Shown here one piece after another: positions 28,973 to 36,990 of a stretch of 37,130 bases of DNA. The notes below the pieces were generated by a model. That model made no database searches, had not been told where the DNA came from, and saw only the letters and a list, made by a program, of their open reading frames with translations. Within the stretch, counting starts at the first letter, position 1; each line of letters opens with the position of its first letter. Position numbers and translations under genes: made by a program. The stretch comes from Candidatus Avelusimicrobium caledoniensis (GTDB lineage: Bacteria > Elusimicrobiota > Elusimicrobia > Elusimicrobiales > Elusimicrobiaceae): contig ONAM01000009.1 in NCBI GenBank assembly GCA_900315795.1, forward strand, positions 1 through 37,130. Reading direction: 5' to 3'.

Positions 28973-29908
28973 ATGGAAACAAAATCAAAGAAAAAATACT
29001 TAGTTACCGGCGGAGCCGGCTTTGTAGGCAGTAACATTGCCAAAACACTGGAAGCCGAAGGGCACGAAGTAACCGTGTTGGATGACTTTTCCAAAAACGG
29101 ACATTTCAAAAACTTAATCGGTTTCAAAGGCGACGTCATTACGTGCGATTTGTTTACCAACGTGCCGCACGATATGTATTTTGACGCTATCTTCCACGAG
29201 GCCGCCATTACAGATACGACGGTTATGGACCAAAAAGCCATGATGGAACAAAACGTGGAAGCGTTTAAAAATTTATTGGAGTTTGCCGCGGAAAACGAAA
29301 TTAAAAAAGTGATTTACGCTTCTTCCGCCGCCACGTATGGCAACGGACCCGTTCCCAACGTGGAAACACAACCCACCCACCCGGAAAATGTGTACGGGTT
29401 TTCCAAAGTGATTATGGACAATGTCGCCCGCCAATTTTCCGAAGATAACAACGATATGAAAATTATCGGGCTTCGCTATTTTAACGTTTACGGTCCGGGC
29501 GAATATCACAAAGGCAAAATGGCCAGTATGGTCTATCAGCTCTACAACCAAATGAAAGAAGGCAAACGTCCGCGCGTCTTTAAATACGGCGAACAACAAC
29601 GTGATTTTGTGTATGTAAAAGATATTGTCAAAATCAACATGTGCGCGCTCAAAAACGGCAAAGAAACCGGCGTTTTCAATGCCGCTACCGGCGTGCCGCG
29701 CGATTACAACGCCATTATCGCGTGTTTAAATAAAGAGCTCGGCACAAATTTGGAGCCGGAATATATTGACAATCCGTATCCGTTCTTTCAACTCAAAACG
29801 CAAGCGGATATTACAAAGTCCAAAGAAAAACTCGGCTACGAGCCGGACTATACGCTTGAAAAAGGTATTGCCGATTACGTAGCTATTTTGGAAGGCCGCA
29901 AAATTTAG
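28973..29908 (+). CDS. hldD: ADP-L-glycero-D-manno-heptose 6-epimerase, inside the atp operon
   Basis: A 311-residue extended-SDR epimerase that converts ADP-D-glycero- to ADP-L-glycero-manno-heptose, the LPS inner-core heptose donor. The NADP-binding motif GGAGFVGS is at 13-20. The catalytic triad SSA(117-119)/Tyr141-x3-Lys145 matches E. coli HldD (Tyr140, Lys144, 310 residues). The family segments LRYFNVYGPGEYHKGKMASM, QQRDFVYVKD and NPYPFFQLKTQAD are present. It lies between atpA (9-bp gap) and atpG (8-bp gap), with AGGAG before its ATG, so it is transcribed with ATP synthase. No other heptose genes are adjacent. A GDP-mannose or UDP-glucose epimerase is less likely given the motifs. Confidence 0.88.
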   Translation: METKSKKKYLVTGGAGFVGSNIAKTLEAEGHEVTVLDDFSKNGHFKNLIGFKGDVITCDLFTNVPHDMYFDAIFHEAAITDTTVMDQKAMMEQNVEAFKNLLEFAAENEIKKVIYASSAATYGNGPVPNVETQPTHPENVYGFSKVIMDNVARQFSEDNNDMKIIGLRYFNVYGPGEYHKGKMASMVYQLYNQMKEGKRPRVFKYGEQQRDFVYVKDIVKINMCALKNGKETGVFNAATGVPRDYNAIIACLNKELGTNLEPEYIDNPYPFFQLKTQADITKSKEKLGYEPDYTLEKGIADYVAILEGRKI

Positions 29909-29916
29909 GGAGTTTT

Positions 29917-32246
<2,330 letters not shown>

Positions 32247-32247
32247 T

Positions 32248-32661
32248 ATGGCGAAAAAATTAAAACTCAATCTCATCACGCCGCAAAAGCAACTGCTTAC
32301 CGACTTGGAAGTAGATATGGTGGTGTTGCCTGCGCTTTTGGGCGAAATGGGTATTTTGCCCGGACACGTGCCGGTGCTTGTGCAACTAACCTATGGCGAT
32401 TTGCGCTATAAAAAAGACGGCAAAGATTTTGATTTTGCCGTTATGGGCGGGTTTGTGGAAGTAAAGGATGACGTGGTAAACGCGTTTGCCGAAGGGGCTG
32501 ACCTAGCGGACGAGATTGACGAAGAAGCCGAAAACCAAAAGATCAAAAAAGCCAAAGATGCGCTATCTAAAAAAGATGCGGATATTGATTTTGAACTGGC
32601 GGAAATTGAGTTAAAGCAAGCCATTACCCGCATGAAAGTAAAACGTCGCAAACTCAACTAA
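32248..32661 (+). CDS. atpC: ATP synthase F1 subunit epsilon
   Basis: A 137-residue epsilon subunit. The N-terminal beta-sandwich includes LNLITPQKQLLTDLEVDMVVLPALLGEMGILPGHVPVLVQL, and the C-terminal helical domain (about 95-137) can inhibit ATP hydrolysis in relatives. It starts one base after the atpD stop and ends the operon at a strong terminator. Confidence 0.95.
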   Translation: MAKKLKLNLITPQKQLLTDLEVDMVVLPALLGEMGILPGHVPVLVQLTYGDLRYKKDGKDFDFAVMGGFVEVKDDVVNAFAEGADLADEIDEEAENQKIKKAKDALSKKDADIDFELAEIELKQAITRMKVKRRKLN

Positions 32662-32670
32662 ATAAATCAA

Positions 32671-32703
32671 AAAATGCCCCTCGTTTTTACGAGGGGCATT
32701 TTT
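32671..32703. terminator. Bidirectional terminator after atpC
   Basis: AAAATGCCCCTCG (32671-32683) pairs with CGAGGGGCATTTT (32690-32702) around a 6-nt loop, giving a 13-bp stem with A and T runs. It lies between convergent atpC and pilin C and can stop both transcripts. Confidence 0.93.
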
Positions 32704-32706
32704 ACG

Positions 32707-33186
32707 TTATTGAAATTGCTCTCTTAATTGTTTGCAAAGAGCTTTGCCACGGTTACTGTTGTTGTGGAGACAACTGCCAAAATTGTTGCCGCGCCACATG
32801 AGTTTAATGACAAATTTTTCATTATTCGTATGACTCATGGAATCGCAACTGTCTTGTGAACAATAAGTAAGTTCGTAAGTTGGAGCGAGTGTTGATATCG
32901 CAAAGTAAAATTTCGGACAATATATGCCGTTTTTACTCCACGTTATATTTGGACAAGTTTTGGTTACATCTATATCTAAAGCCGTCAAATCGGTTGTATA
33001 CTCTGCGTTGGCCATAAAATACACTTCTTCGGCAGTGTTAATAGATTTAATAAGTGGCACATAAGGCATAATGCGGCTTTTGTCTACGGCTAAGTTGTAC
33101 TGCGGCAACGCCACCGCCGCTAAAATACCAATGATCAGAACAACAACTAACAGCTCAATGAGTGTAAACGCTTGTTTGTTTTTCAT
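32707..33186 (-). CDS. Type IV pilin-like protein C
   Basis: A 159-residue prepilin/pseudopilin. The leader MKNKQA is followed by [32 protein letters not shown]; -1 is Ala and +5 is Glu. The C-terminal domain is rich in Cys (CPNI, YCPK, YCSQDSC, GSCLHN, ALC), which suggests several disulphides and export to an oxidising compartment. AAGGAG lies 8 nt upstream of the ATG, and the conserved promoter is at 33223-33250 with a leader of about 30 nt. It is orphan and convergent with the atp operon. Confidence 0.88.
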   Translation of the reverse strand: MKNKQAFTLIELLVVVLIIGILAAVALPQYNLAVDKSRIMPYVPLIKSINTAEEVYFMANAEYTTDLTALDIDVTKTCPNITWSKNGIYCPKFYFAISTLAPTYELTYCSQDSCDSMSHTNNEKFVIKLMWRGNNFGSCLHNNSNRGKALCKQLREQFQ

Positions 33187-33222
33187 ATTGTTTGCTCCTT
33201 AATATATTTTTTTCGTCCCTTT

Positions 33223-33250
33223 ATTATCGTTTTTTTTTTTGATTTGTCAA
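33223..33250 (-). promoter_or_regulatory. Pilin C promoter with A11 spacer
   Basis: On the minus strand TTGACA (33250-33245), AATC, eleven A residues (33240-33230), C and GATAAT (33228-33223). It is identical to the pilin D promoter and differs at one base from pilin B in this span. Confidence 0.87.
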
Positions 33251-33339
33251 GGCCCAGCAAGAAAGTTGTTGCGTTGCAAAGCAACACAGCAAACAGAGTG
33301 TGGCTCTAATTAAGTGGAAGATAGCTCCCAAAATGCCTG

Positions 33340-33354
33340 CCCCCGGCAAGGGGG
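33340..33354. repeat. C5/G5 hairpin, second copy
   Basis: CCCCC (33340-33344), GGCAA, GGGGG (33350-33354), followed by TCTAATTATTTTT. It resembles 6337-6352 and lies in the 248-bp spacer between divergent pilin C and the GIN-domain gene. That spacer also has GTTGC/GCAAC near 33270-33290 but no gene. Confidence 0.5.
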
Positions 33355-33395
33355 TCTAATTATTTTTCCGCCTCAAAAAACGGTGGGGGAACAAC

Positions 33396-33421
33396 TATAA
33401 TAAAAAATACGCAACTTGCGT
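33396..33421 (+). promoter_or_regulatory. Promoter and small palindrome of the GIN-domain gene
   Basis: TATAAT at 33396-33401 has no clear -35. Eight bases downstream, around the predicted start site, ACGCAACTTGCGT (33409-33421) is a perfect 6+1+6 palindrome, a possible operator. Confidence 0.45.
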
Positions 33422-33434
33422 TTAGGGGGGAGAA

Positions 33435-34217
33435 ATGAAAACATACCTGAAATATATAAGCGTGTCGGTGCTTTTGTGCGGTAGCGTGTTTGGGTACGCT
33501 GCTAAAAATCAAGGGCATTATCAATCGCGTATGGTGGAGAAGTTACCCGCTTTCCACGCCATTAACGTGCAGGGCGATTTTGATGTTGATTTCATGCAAC
33601 ATCCTACTGCCACGGCACACGTCAGCGGGCCGGAAAAAACGGTACAAGCCGTTTCGCTAAGCGTTAAAGATGGGGTATTAAACGTGGGATTTGTACGGGG
33701 TGCCAGACCAATTAAATCGGATAAAATGCGCGTTATGCTTACCGGGCCTTCTTTGCATGAAGTTGCTATCTATGGCAAAGGAGATGTGCACGTGCGCGGA
33801 TCGCTAAACGTGCAAGATTTAACCGTTACGTTAACGCAAGAAGGCGAGTTTTCGGCTGACGGACTCACGGTACAAAATTTACATATTCACGCGGCGGGCA
33901 AATCGGAAGCGGATATCAACCGTTTAGATGCCCACCATGTACAAGCCGTAGCCGATGACAACGGCGACATTGAACTGGCCGGCTTGGCATTAACGGCTGA
34001 ATTGCAAAACCACGGGGCGGGCGATATAGACGCGTCCGATATGCGCGTGCAAACGGCTACGGCTAGCGTTAACGGGAAAGGCGAAATTTCCGTTTCTGCC
34101 TACGAAAAATTAACGGCCGCCGTAATCGGAAAAGGAAAAATTAAATATAAGGGAAGTCCTGTTTCATTAGAGCGAGCCGGAAATATCAAGCGTATTGTAC
34201 AAGATACGGATGATTAA
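33435..34217 (+). CDS. GIN-domain (DUF2807) secreted protein
   Basis: A 260-residue exported protein with a signal peptide (cleavage near GYA-AKNQG around residue 22). It has a right-handed beta-helix-like GIN/DUF2807 body: FHAINVQGDFDVDFMQ, LHEVAIYGKGDVHVRG, LHIHAAGKSEADIN, AELQNHGAGDIDAS and TASVNGKGEISVSA repeats with GxGDI-type turns. GIN proteins are common in Bacteroidetes and gut bacteria, usually periplasmic or surface-associated; their function is not established. A strong GGGGGGAG precedes the ATG. It is monocistronic and ends at the terminator at 34226. Confidence 0.8.
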   Translation: MKTYLKYISVSVLLCGSVFGYAAKNQGHYQSRMVEKLPAFHAINVQGDFDVDFMQHPTATAHVSGPEKTVQAVSLSVKDGVLNVGFVRGARPIKSDKMRVMLTGPSLHEVAIYGKGDVHVRGSLNVQDLTVTLTQEGEFSADGLTVQNLHIHAAGKSEADINRLDAHHVQAVADDNGDIELAGLALTAELQNHGAGDIDASDMRVQTATASVNGKGEISVSAYEKLTAAVIGKGKIKYKGSPVSLERAGNIKRIVQDTDD

Positions 34218-34225
34218 CCAAACAC

Positions 34226-34247
34226 CCCCGCAAAAGCGGGGTTTTTT
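34226..34247 (+). terminator. Terminator after the GIN-domain gene
   Basis: CCCCGC (34226-34231), AAAA, GCGGGG (34236-34241) and T6 (34242-34247). The -10 of the next gene starts 3 bases later. Confidence 0.88.
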
Positions 34248-34249
34248 AC

Positions 34250-34255
34250 TATAAT
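34250..34255 (+). promoter_or_regulatory. -10 element of the small lipoprotein gene
   Basis: TATAAT, then GGAGTT, then ATG at 34262. The 6-base spacing predicts a start at the ATG. GGAG between them could instead serve as a ribosome site only if transcription began further upstream, inside the terminator. Confidence 0.55.
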
Positions 34256-34261
34256 GGAGTT

Positions 34262-34435
34262 ATGAAACAAATACTGCTTATAGGGGCCCTGTTGGGTTTG
34301 GCAGCTTGTGCCACCCCGGAAAAAAGAGTGTTGGTCGGCGCCGACCGTGACGCTCATGGCTGTATCGGCTCGGCCGGGTACGTGTGGAACGAGTCGCTTC
34401 AGCAATGTGTACGGCCTTGGGAATTAAAAAAATAG
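34262..34435 (+). CDS. Small Cys-containing lipoprotein (57 residues)
   Basis: A short gene starting MKQILLIGALLGLAAC, a lipoprotein signal with lipobox LAAC (Cys16). The mature part is about 42 residues with two further Cys residues in the pattern HGCIGSAGYVW...QQCVRPWEL. I recall this GCIGSAGY-W...C-(I/V)-R module from small lipoproteins of gut bacteria, but its function is not known to me. The gene is flanked by its own -10 and sits between the GIN gene and the infC promoter. Coding potential is supported by the intact lipobox and position despite its short length. Confidence 0.75.
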   Translation: MKQILLIGALLGLAACATPEKRVLVGADRDAHGCIGSAGYVWNESLQQCVRPWELKK

Positions 34436-34439
34436 TTGT

Positions 34440-34469
34440 TTGACACATGTAGAGCCAACTTGGTATAAT
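34440..34469 (+). promoter_or_regulatory. Consensus promoter of infC-rpmI-rplT
   Basis: Perfect TTGACA (34440-34445), 18-bp spacer and perfect TATAAT (34464-34469), preceded by TGG. Transcription should begin near 34476, exactly at the 5' edge of the leader hairpin. Confidence 0.9.
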
Positions 34470-34475
34470 AAAAAA

Positions 34476-34490
34476 GTCCCCAGAGGGGAC
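34476..34490 (+). promoter_or_regulatory. 5'-end hairpin of the infC leader
   Basis: GTCCCC-AGA-GGGGAC would cap the 5' end of the mRNA. The leader is only about 37 nt and has no Shine-Dalgarno sequence before the ATG at 34513. A competing 4-bp pairing GACA/TGTC overlaps its 3' side. It may stabilise the message or take part in autoregulation. Confidence 0.55.
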
Positions 34491-34512
34491 AGTTTTGTCT
34501 AAAGAAAATTGA

Positions 34513-35052
34513 ATGGCCAGATTTGATAACAGAAGAGTATACAAGCAAGACTTGTATTGCCGTAACCAAAACATCCGCGCGGCCGAAGTGCGCGTGATTG
34601 ATTCGGACGGTACCATGTTAGGTATCTTTCCGACGCGCCAAGCCGTTGCTATGGCCAAAGAACAAGAGTTGGACTTAGTGGAAATTTCACCCAACGCCCA
34701 ACCTCCTGTCTGTAAAATACTGGATTACAACAAGTACGTTTACGAACAGGGTAAAAAAGCCGCCGAGGCCAAAAAGAAACAAGCGAAGGTTTCTCTTAAG
34801 GAGCTCCGCATTAAATCGCGTATTGCTCCGCATGACTTAGAAGTTAAACTCCGCCAAATTGAGGAGTTCTTGCGTAAGAAAAACCAAGTGCGTTTTGTAG
34901 TGGTCTTCCGCGGGCGCGAAAACCAACATAAAGATTTGGGTATCCAAATTTTAAATGATACCGCTAAACGGTTGGAAGAATTGGCTACGGTGGACGGAGG
35001 TCTGCAACAGCTGGGTAACCGCATGAGCATGACCTTTGTACCTAAAAACTAA
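34513..35052 (+). CDS. infC: Translation initiation factor IF-3
   Basis: A 179-residue initiation factor that binds the 30S subunit and checks start codon and tRNA. The N-terminal domain has IRAAEVRVIDSDGTMLGIFPTRQAVAMA and the IF3 signature PPVCKILDYNKYVYEQ. A Lys-rich linker follows, and the C-terminal domain includes KVSLKELRIKSRIAPHDLEVKLRQIEEFL and FRGRENQHKDLG. In Proteobacteria IF-3 limits its own synthesis through a rare AUU start. Here the start is AUG but lacks a Shine-Dalgarno sequence, so self-control by another weak-start mechanism is possible. Confidence 0.96.
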   Translation: MARFDNRRVYKQDLYCRNQNIRAAEVRVIDSDGTMLGIFPTRQAVAMAKEQELDLVEISPNAQPPVCKILDYNKYVYEQGKKAAEAKKKQAKVSLKELRIKSRIAPHDLEVKLRQIEEFLRKKNQVRFVVVFRGRENQHKDLGIQILNDTAKRLEELATVDGGLQQLGNRMSMTFVPKN

Positions 35053-35053
35053 A

Positions 35054-35113
35054 CCGATTTTTCGGCTTTTTTTGTAGTGACTGCGTTCGGGGCTTGACCG
35101 GCTCCCGCCGCAG
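35054..35113 (+). promoter_or_regulatory. Stem-loops between infC and rpmI
   Basis: A weak 4-bp hairpin CCGA/TCGG (35054-35065) is followed by seven T residues (35067-35073), a possible attenuator. Next come CTGCG/CGCAG (35081-35085 with 35109-35113) and an inner GGGGC/GCTCC (35089-35093 with 35101-35105). This 102-nt gap lies where L20 regulates rpmI-rplT in E. coli, so it may be an L20 operator. That is inference from position. Confidence 0.4.
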
Positions 35114-35154
35114 GTTGTGTAAATAAAAGCCAATTAAACAAAAGGAATAAAAAA

Positions 35155-35361
35155 ATGCCTAAATTAAAAAATCACAGTGGCGGTAAAAAGCGTTTCCGCA
35201 AAACCGCTACGGGTAAATTCACCCACAGAAAAGCCGGCAGAAAACACTTGCTAACGCCTGTTTCTGCCTCACGCAAACACGACATGCGTAAGACCGGGGT
35301 TATCACGCCCGAGTCCAACAAAGGCAAGATCTTAGAAAAGTATCTGCCCATGGCCAAATAA
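35155..35361 (+). CDS. rpmI: Ribosomal protein bL35
   Basis: A 68-residue basic protein beginning MPKLKNHSGGKKRFRKTATGK, the bL35 signature, and containing KAGRKHLLTPVS. It is a large-subunit protein with typical length. AAAGGA lies several bases upstream of the ATG. It is followed 11 bases later by rplT in the conserved infC-rpmI-rplT order. Confidence 0.97.
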   Translation: MPKLKNHSGGKKRFRKTATGKFTHRKAGRKHLLTPVSASRKHDMRKTGVITPESNKGKILEKYLPMAK

Positions 35362-35372
35362 GAGGTTGAAAC

Positions 35373-35723
35373 ATGAGAATTAAATTCAGCGTTCCCAGAC
35401 ACGCAAGAAAGAAAAAAGTATTGAAAAGAGCCAGCGGCTATTACGGAGATAAATCCCGCCGCTTGCGCATGGCTACGCAACAACTCGGTAAATCCGGTGT
35501 TCATGCGTATGTTGACCGCAAAGACAAAAAAACCACCTATCGCCAAACGTGGATTATGCGTATTAACGCCGCGGTGCGCGAAGAAGGGTTGTCTTACTCT
35601 AAATTCATCAGCGGGCTTGCCAAAGCCAACATCACGCTTAACCGCAAGATGCTTAGCGAAATGGCGATTAAAGACCCGGTGTCCTTCAAGAAATTGGTGG
35701 ATATCGTTAAAGCCGCTAAATAG
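35373..35723 (+). CDS. rplT: Ribosomal protein bL20
   Basis: A 116-residue basic protein needed early in 50S assembly. Signature segments are ARKKKVLKRASGYYGDKSRRLRMATQQL and YRQTWIMRINAAVREEGLSYSKFI. In other bacteria L20 represses its own operon by binding the mRNA leader. Length and sequence are normal. It ends at the terminator at 35743. Confidence 0.97.
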   Translation: MRIKFSVPRHARKKKVLKRASGYYGDKSRRLRMATQQLGKSGVHAYVDRKDKKTTYRQTWIMRINAAVREEGLSYSKFISGLAKANITLNRKMLSEMAIKDPVSFKKLVDIVKAAK

Positions 35724-35742
35724 TTTAGCTAGTGTAAAGGCA

Positions 35743-35774
35743 AAAACACCCCCGCCAAAAGACGGGGGTGTTTT
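35743..35774. terminator. Bidirectional terminator after rplT
   Basis: A perfect 12-bp stem, AAAACACCCCCG (35743-35754) with CGGGGGTGTTTT (35763-35774), with an 8-nt loop, lies between convergent rplT and pilin D. Confidence 0.93.
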
Positions 35775-35787
35775 GTGTGATAAAAAT

Positions 35788-36303
35788 TTATTGTTGATAG
35801 ACCCACCCTATCCAACCGGTATTGATAGAAGGACTGGGATCATTTGTTTCTTGTTGACAGACTTTGGCTTGAGGTTGGTTCAGACTATCCACAAAAGCGA
35901 TACATAGGGTTTGCCCAGCATTTTGTGGGGCGTGAGCAAAGCGAATTTGGTAGTCCATTTGAATAGAACTGTTGCGGCATTTTACAAAGGCATCACCGCT
36001 AAATGACATTAGGCGGCACATGCCCCAATTAAAGTTGTAATCTACATACGTGGAGTTATCCGTGGTAGAGGTGGGCGTAGGGGATTCTATGCTTAGTTCT
36101 TCTAAGTGGGTTGTATATTGTCCGTTAGCTAAATAGTAAAGTTCTTCGGCCTGAGCCAGACTGCGCGTTAGATTCTTTAACGTGGCATAACGGCTTTTAA
36201 CAACTGCCTTTTGATATTGCGGCAACGCCACCGCCGCCAAAATACCGATGATTAAAACTACTACCAATAATTCAATAAGCGTAAATGCTTTGTTGTTTTT
36301 CAT
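35788..36303 (-). CDS. Type IV pilin-like protein D
   Basis: A 171-residue prepilin/pseudopilin. The leader is MKNNKA, then [32 protein letters not shown]; -1 is Ala. The C-terminal domain is different from the other copies, with Cys at GMCRL, VKCRNS, TLCIAF and KVCQQ, and ends GWIGWVYQQ. The ribosome site AAGGAGCAAACAAT matches that of pilin C base for base. The conserved promoter, however, is about 185 bases upstream (36488-36515), because an inverted-repeat element has inserted in the leader. Confidence 0.88.
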   Translation of the reverse strand: MKNNKAFTLIELLVVVLIIGILAAVALPQYQKAVVKSRYATLKNLTRSLAQAEELYYLANGQYTTHLEELSIESPTPTSTTDNSTYVDYNFNWGMCRLMSFSGDAFVKCRNSSIQMDYQIRFAHAPQNAGQTLCIAFVDSLNQPQAKVCQQETNDPSPSINTGWIGWVYQQ

Positions 36304-36325
36304 ATTGTTTGCTCCTTAATACTAT

Positions 36326-36464
36326 TGTCATCCTGAACTTGATTCAGGATCTCACCTTATGGTTGTTTTAGAAAGAGGTGAGATTCCAAATCATTGTCAT
36401 CAGACCCCGGATAAAGACCTTCCGGGGCGCGGCCAAGCGGTAAAGGCCGCGGTTTGGAATGACA
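36326..36464. mobile_element. MITE/REP-like inverted-repeat element in the pilin D leader
   Basis: A 139-bp segment bounded by TGTCATCC (36326-36333) and GGAATGACA (36456-36464), i.e. inverted TGTCAT(T)CC ends. It is built of hairpins: ATCCTGAA/TTCAGGAT (36330-36350), TCTCACCT/AGGTGAGA (about 36350-36383), CCCCGGA/TCCGGGG (36405-36427) and GCGGCC/GGCCGC (about 36429-36450). It codes for nothing. Comparison with the otherwise matching pilin C leader shows it as an insertion between CTTAATA and TTTTCTGTCCCTTTATTATC. No transposase is visible in the window. Confidence 0.75.
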
Positions 36465-36487
36465 TTTATTATATTTTCTGTCCCTTT

Positions 36488-36515
36488 ATTATCGTTTTTT
36501 TTTTTGATTTGTCAA
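36488..36515 (-). promoter_or_regulatory. Pilin D promoter with A11 spacer
   Basis: On the minus strand TTGACA (36515-36510), AATC, eleven A residues (36505-36495), C and GATAAT (36493-36488). It is base-for-base the pilin C promoter, but separated from its gene by the 139-bp element. Confidence 0.85.
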
Positions 36516-36697
36516 GCGGAACTTGTCAACTTGGCAAATTTACGTCGGGCATGGCGTTTTAAAAGGGGGTCTGTTGTGAAGAAAAATCGGTAAAAGGATG
36601 TTTTTTGTGTTTTTCCAAAAAAGCATATTTTTAAACCTTTTTTGTAATTTTTAAAAGACTTGTCAAATTTGTTTTTCCGACGGTAAAATAAAAACAG

Positions 36698-36727
36698 TTG
36701 CGCGCGCGCCGCATTTTGTGGTACAAT
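36698..36727 (+). promoter_or_regulatory. Promoter of the terminal leader/gene
   Basis: TTGCGC (36698-36703), an 18-bp spacer and TACAAT (36722-36727) with TGG just before it (extended -10). Predicted start is about 36734, giving a leader of about 250 nt ahead of the secreted-protein gene. The stretch from 36516 to 36690 is AT-rich and shows no gene. Confidence 0.6.
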
Positions 36728-36756
36728 AAATACGGAGCTAAAAAAGGAGTCTTTGT

Positions 36757-36990
36757 ATGTACTGCAATCGTTTAAAGCGAAAGTGTCAGTGCACGCCCGA
36801 GCCGCACAGTAGTCGGCTCAAGGGGGCGGAGGTAGTATATCCTTTTTATGCGATCCTGTCCGATTTACAAAATAGCTGTATCAAAGCGTACCTATTTCAA
36901 ACTAGGTCCAAAAGGCAAAAAAAACTAGGTCTTTTGGGCCTAGTTTTTTTTATGTTCATGCGCAATAATATAATTAAGGAGATCTTATGA
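36757..36990 (+). CDS. Possible small ORF or leader peptide (77 residues)
   Basis: This frame has a good AAGGAG (36744-36749) 7 nt before its ATG and ends in an ATGA overlap with the next gene, both signs of a real, coupled gene. Against it, the sequence (MYCNRLKRKCQCTPEP..., basic, Cys-rich start, hydrophobic GLLGLVFFMFM near the end) matches no family I know. The frame also runs straight through two RNA hairpins (36794-36828 and 36900-36945). It may be a leader peptide whose translation controls the terminator. I cannot decide between the two. Confidence 0.35.
   Translation: MYCNRLKRKCQCTPEPHSSRLKGAEVVYPFYAILSDLQNSCIKAYLFQTRSKRQKKLGLLGLVFFMFMRNNIIKEIL
36794..36828 (+). promoter_or_regulatory. 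GC-rich hairpin in the leader
   Basis: CGCCC-GAGCCG (36794-36804) pairs with CGGCTC (36814-36819) and GGGCG (36824-36828) with an AAGG bulge, about 11 bp with a 9-nt loop. It lies upstream of the terminator within the same predicted leader. Confidence 0.5.
36900..36951 (+). terminator. Terminator with a competing hairpin (possible attenuator)
   Basis: AACTAGGTCCAAAAG (36900-36914) pairs over 15 bp (one T-G) with CTTTTGGGCCTAGTT (36931-36945), followed by T6. A second copy of ACTAGG (36924-36929) inside the loop can pair with CCTAGT (36939-36944), an exclusive alternative. The ribosome site of the next gene follows 25 bases later, so readthrough decides expression. Confidence 0.7.

Noticed and set aside
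28973..29908. UDP-glucose 4-epimerase (GalE) identity
   Set aside because: Length, Tyr141/Lys145 spacing and the EYHKGKMASM and FFQLKTQAD segments fit HldD much better.
36326..36464. A transposase or coding remnant in the pilin D leader element
   Set aside because: All frames are short and the segment is made of hairpins. It is non-autonomous or a REP-type repeat.
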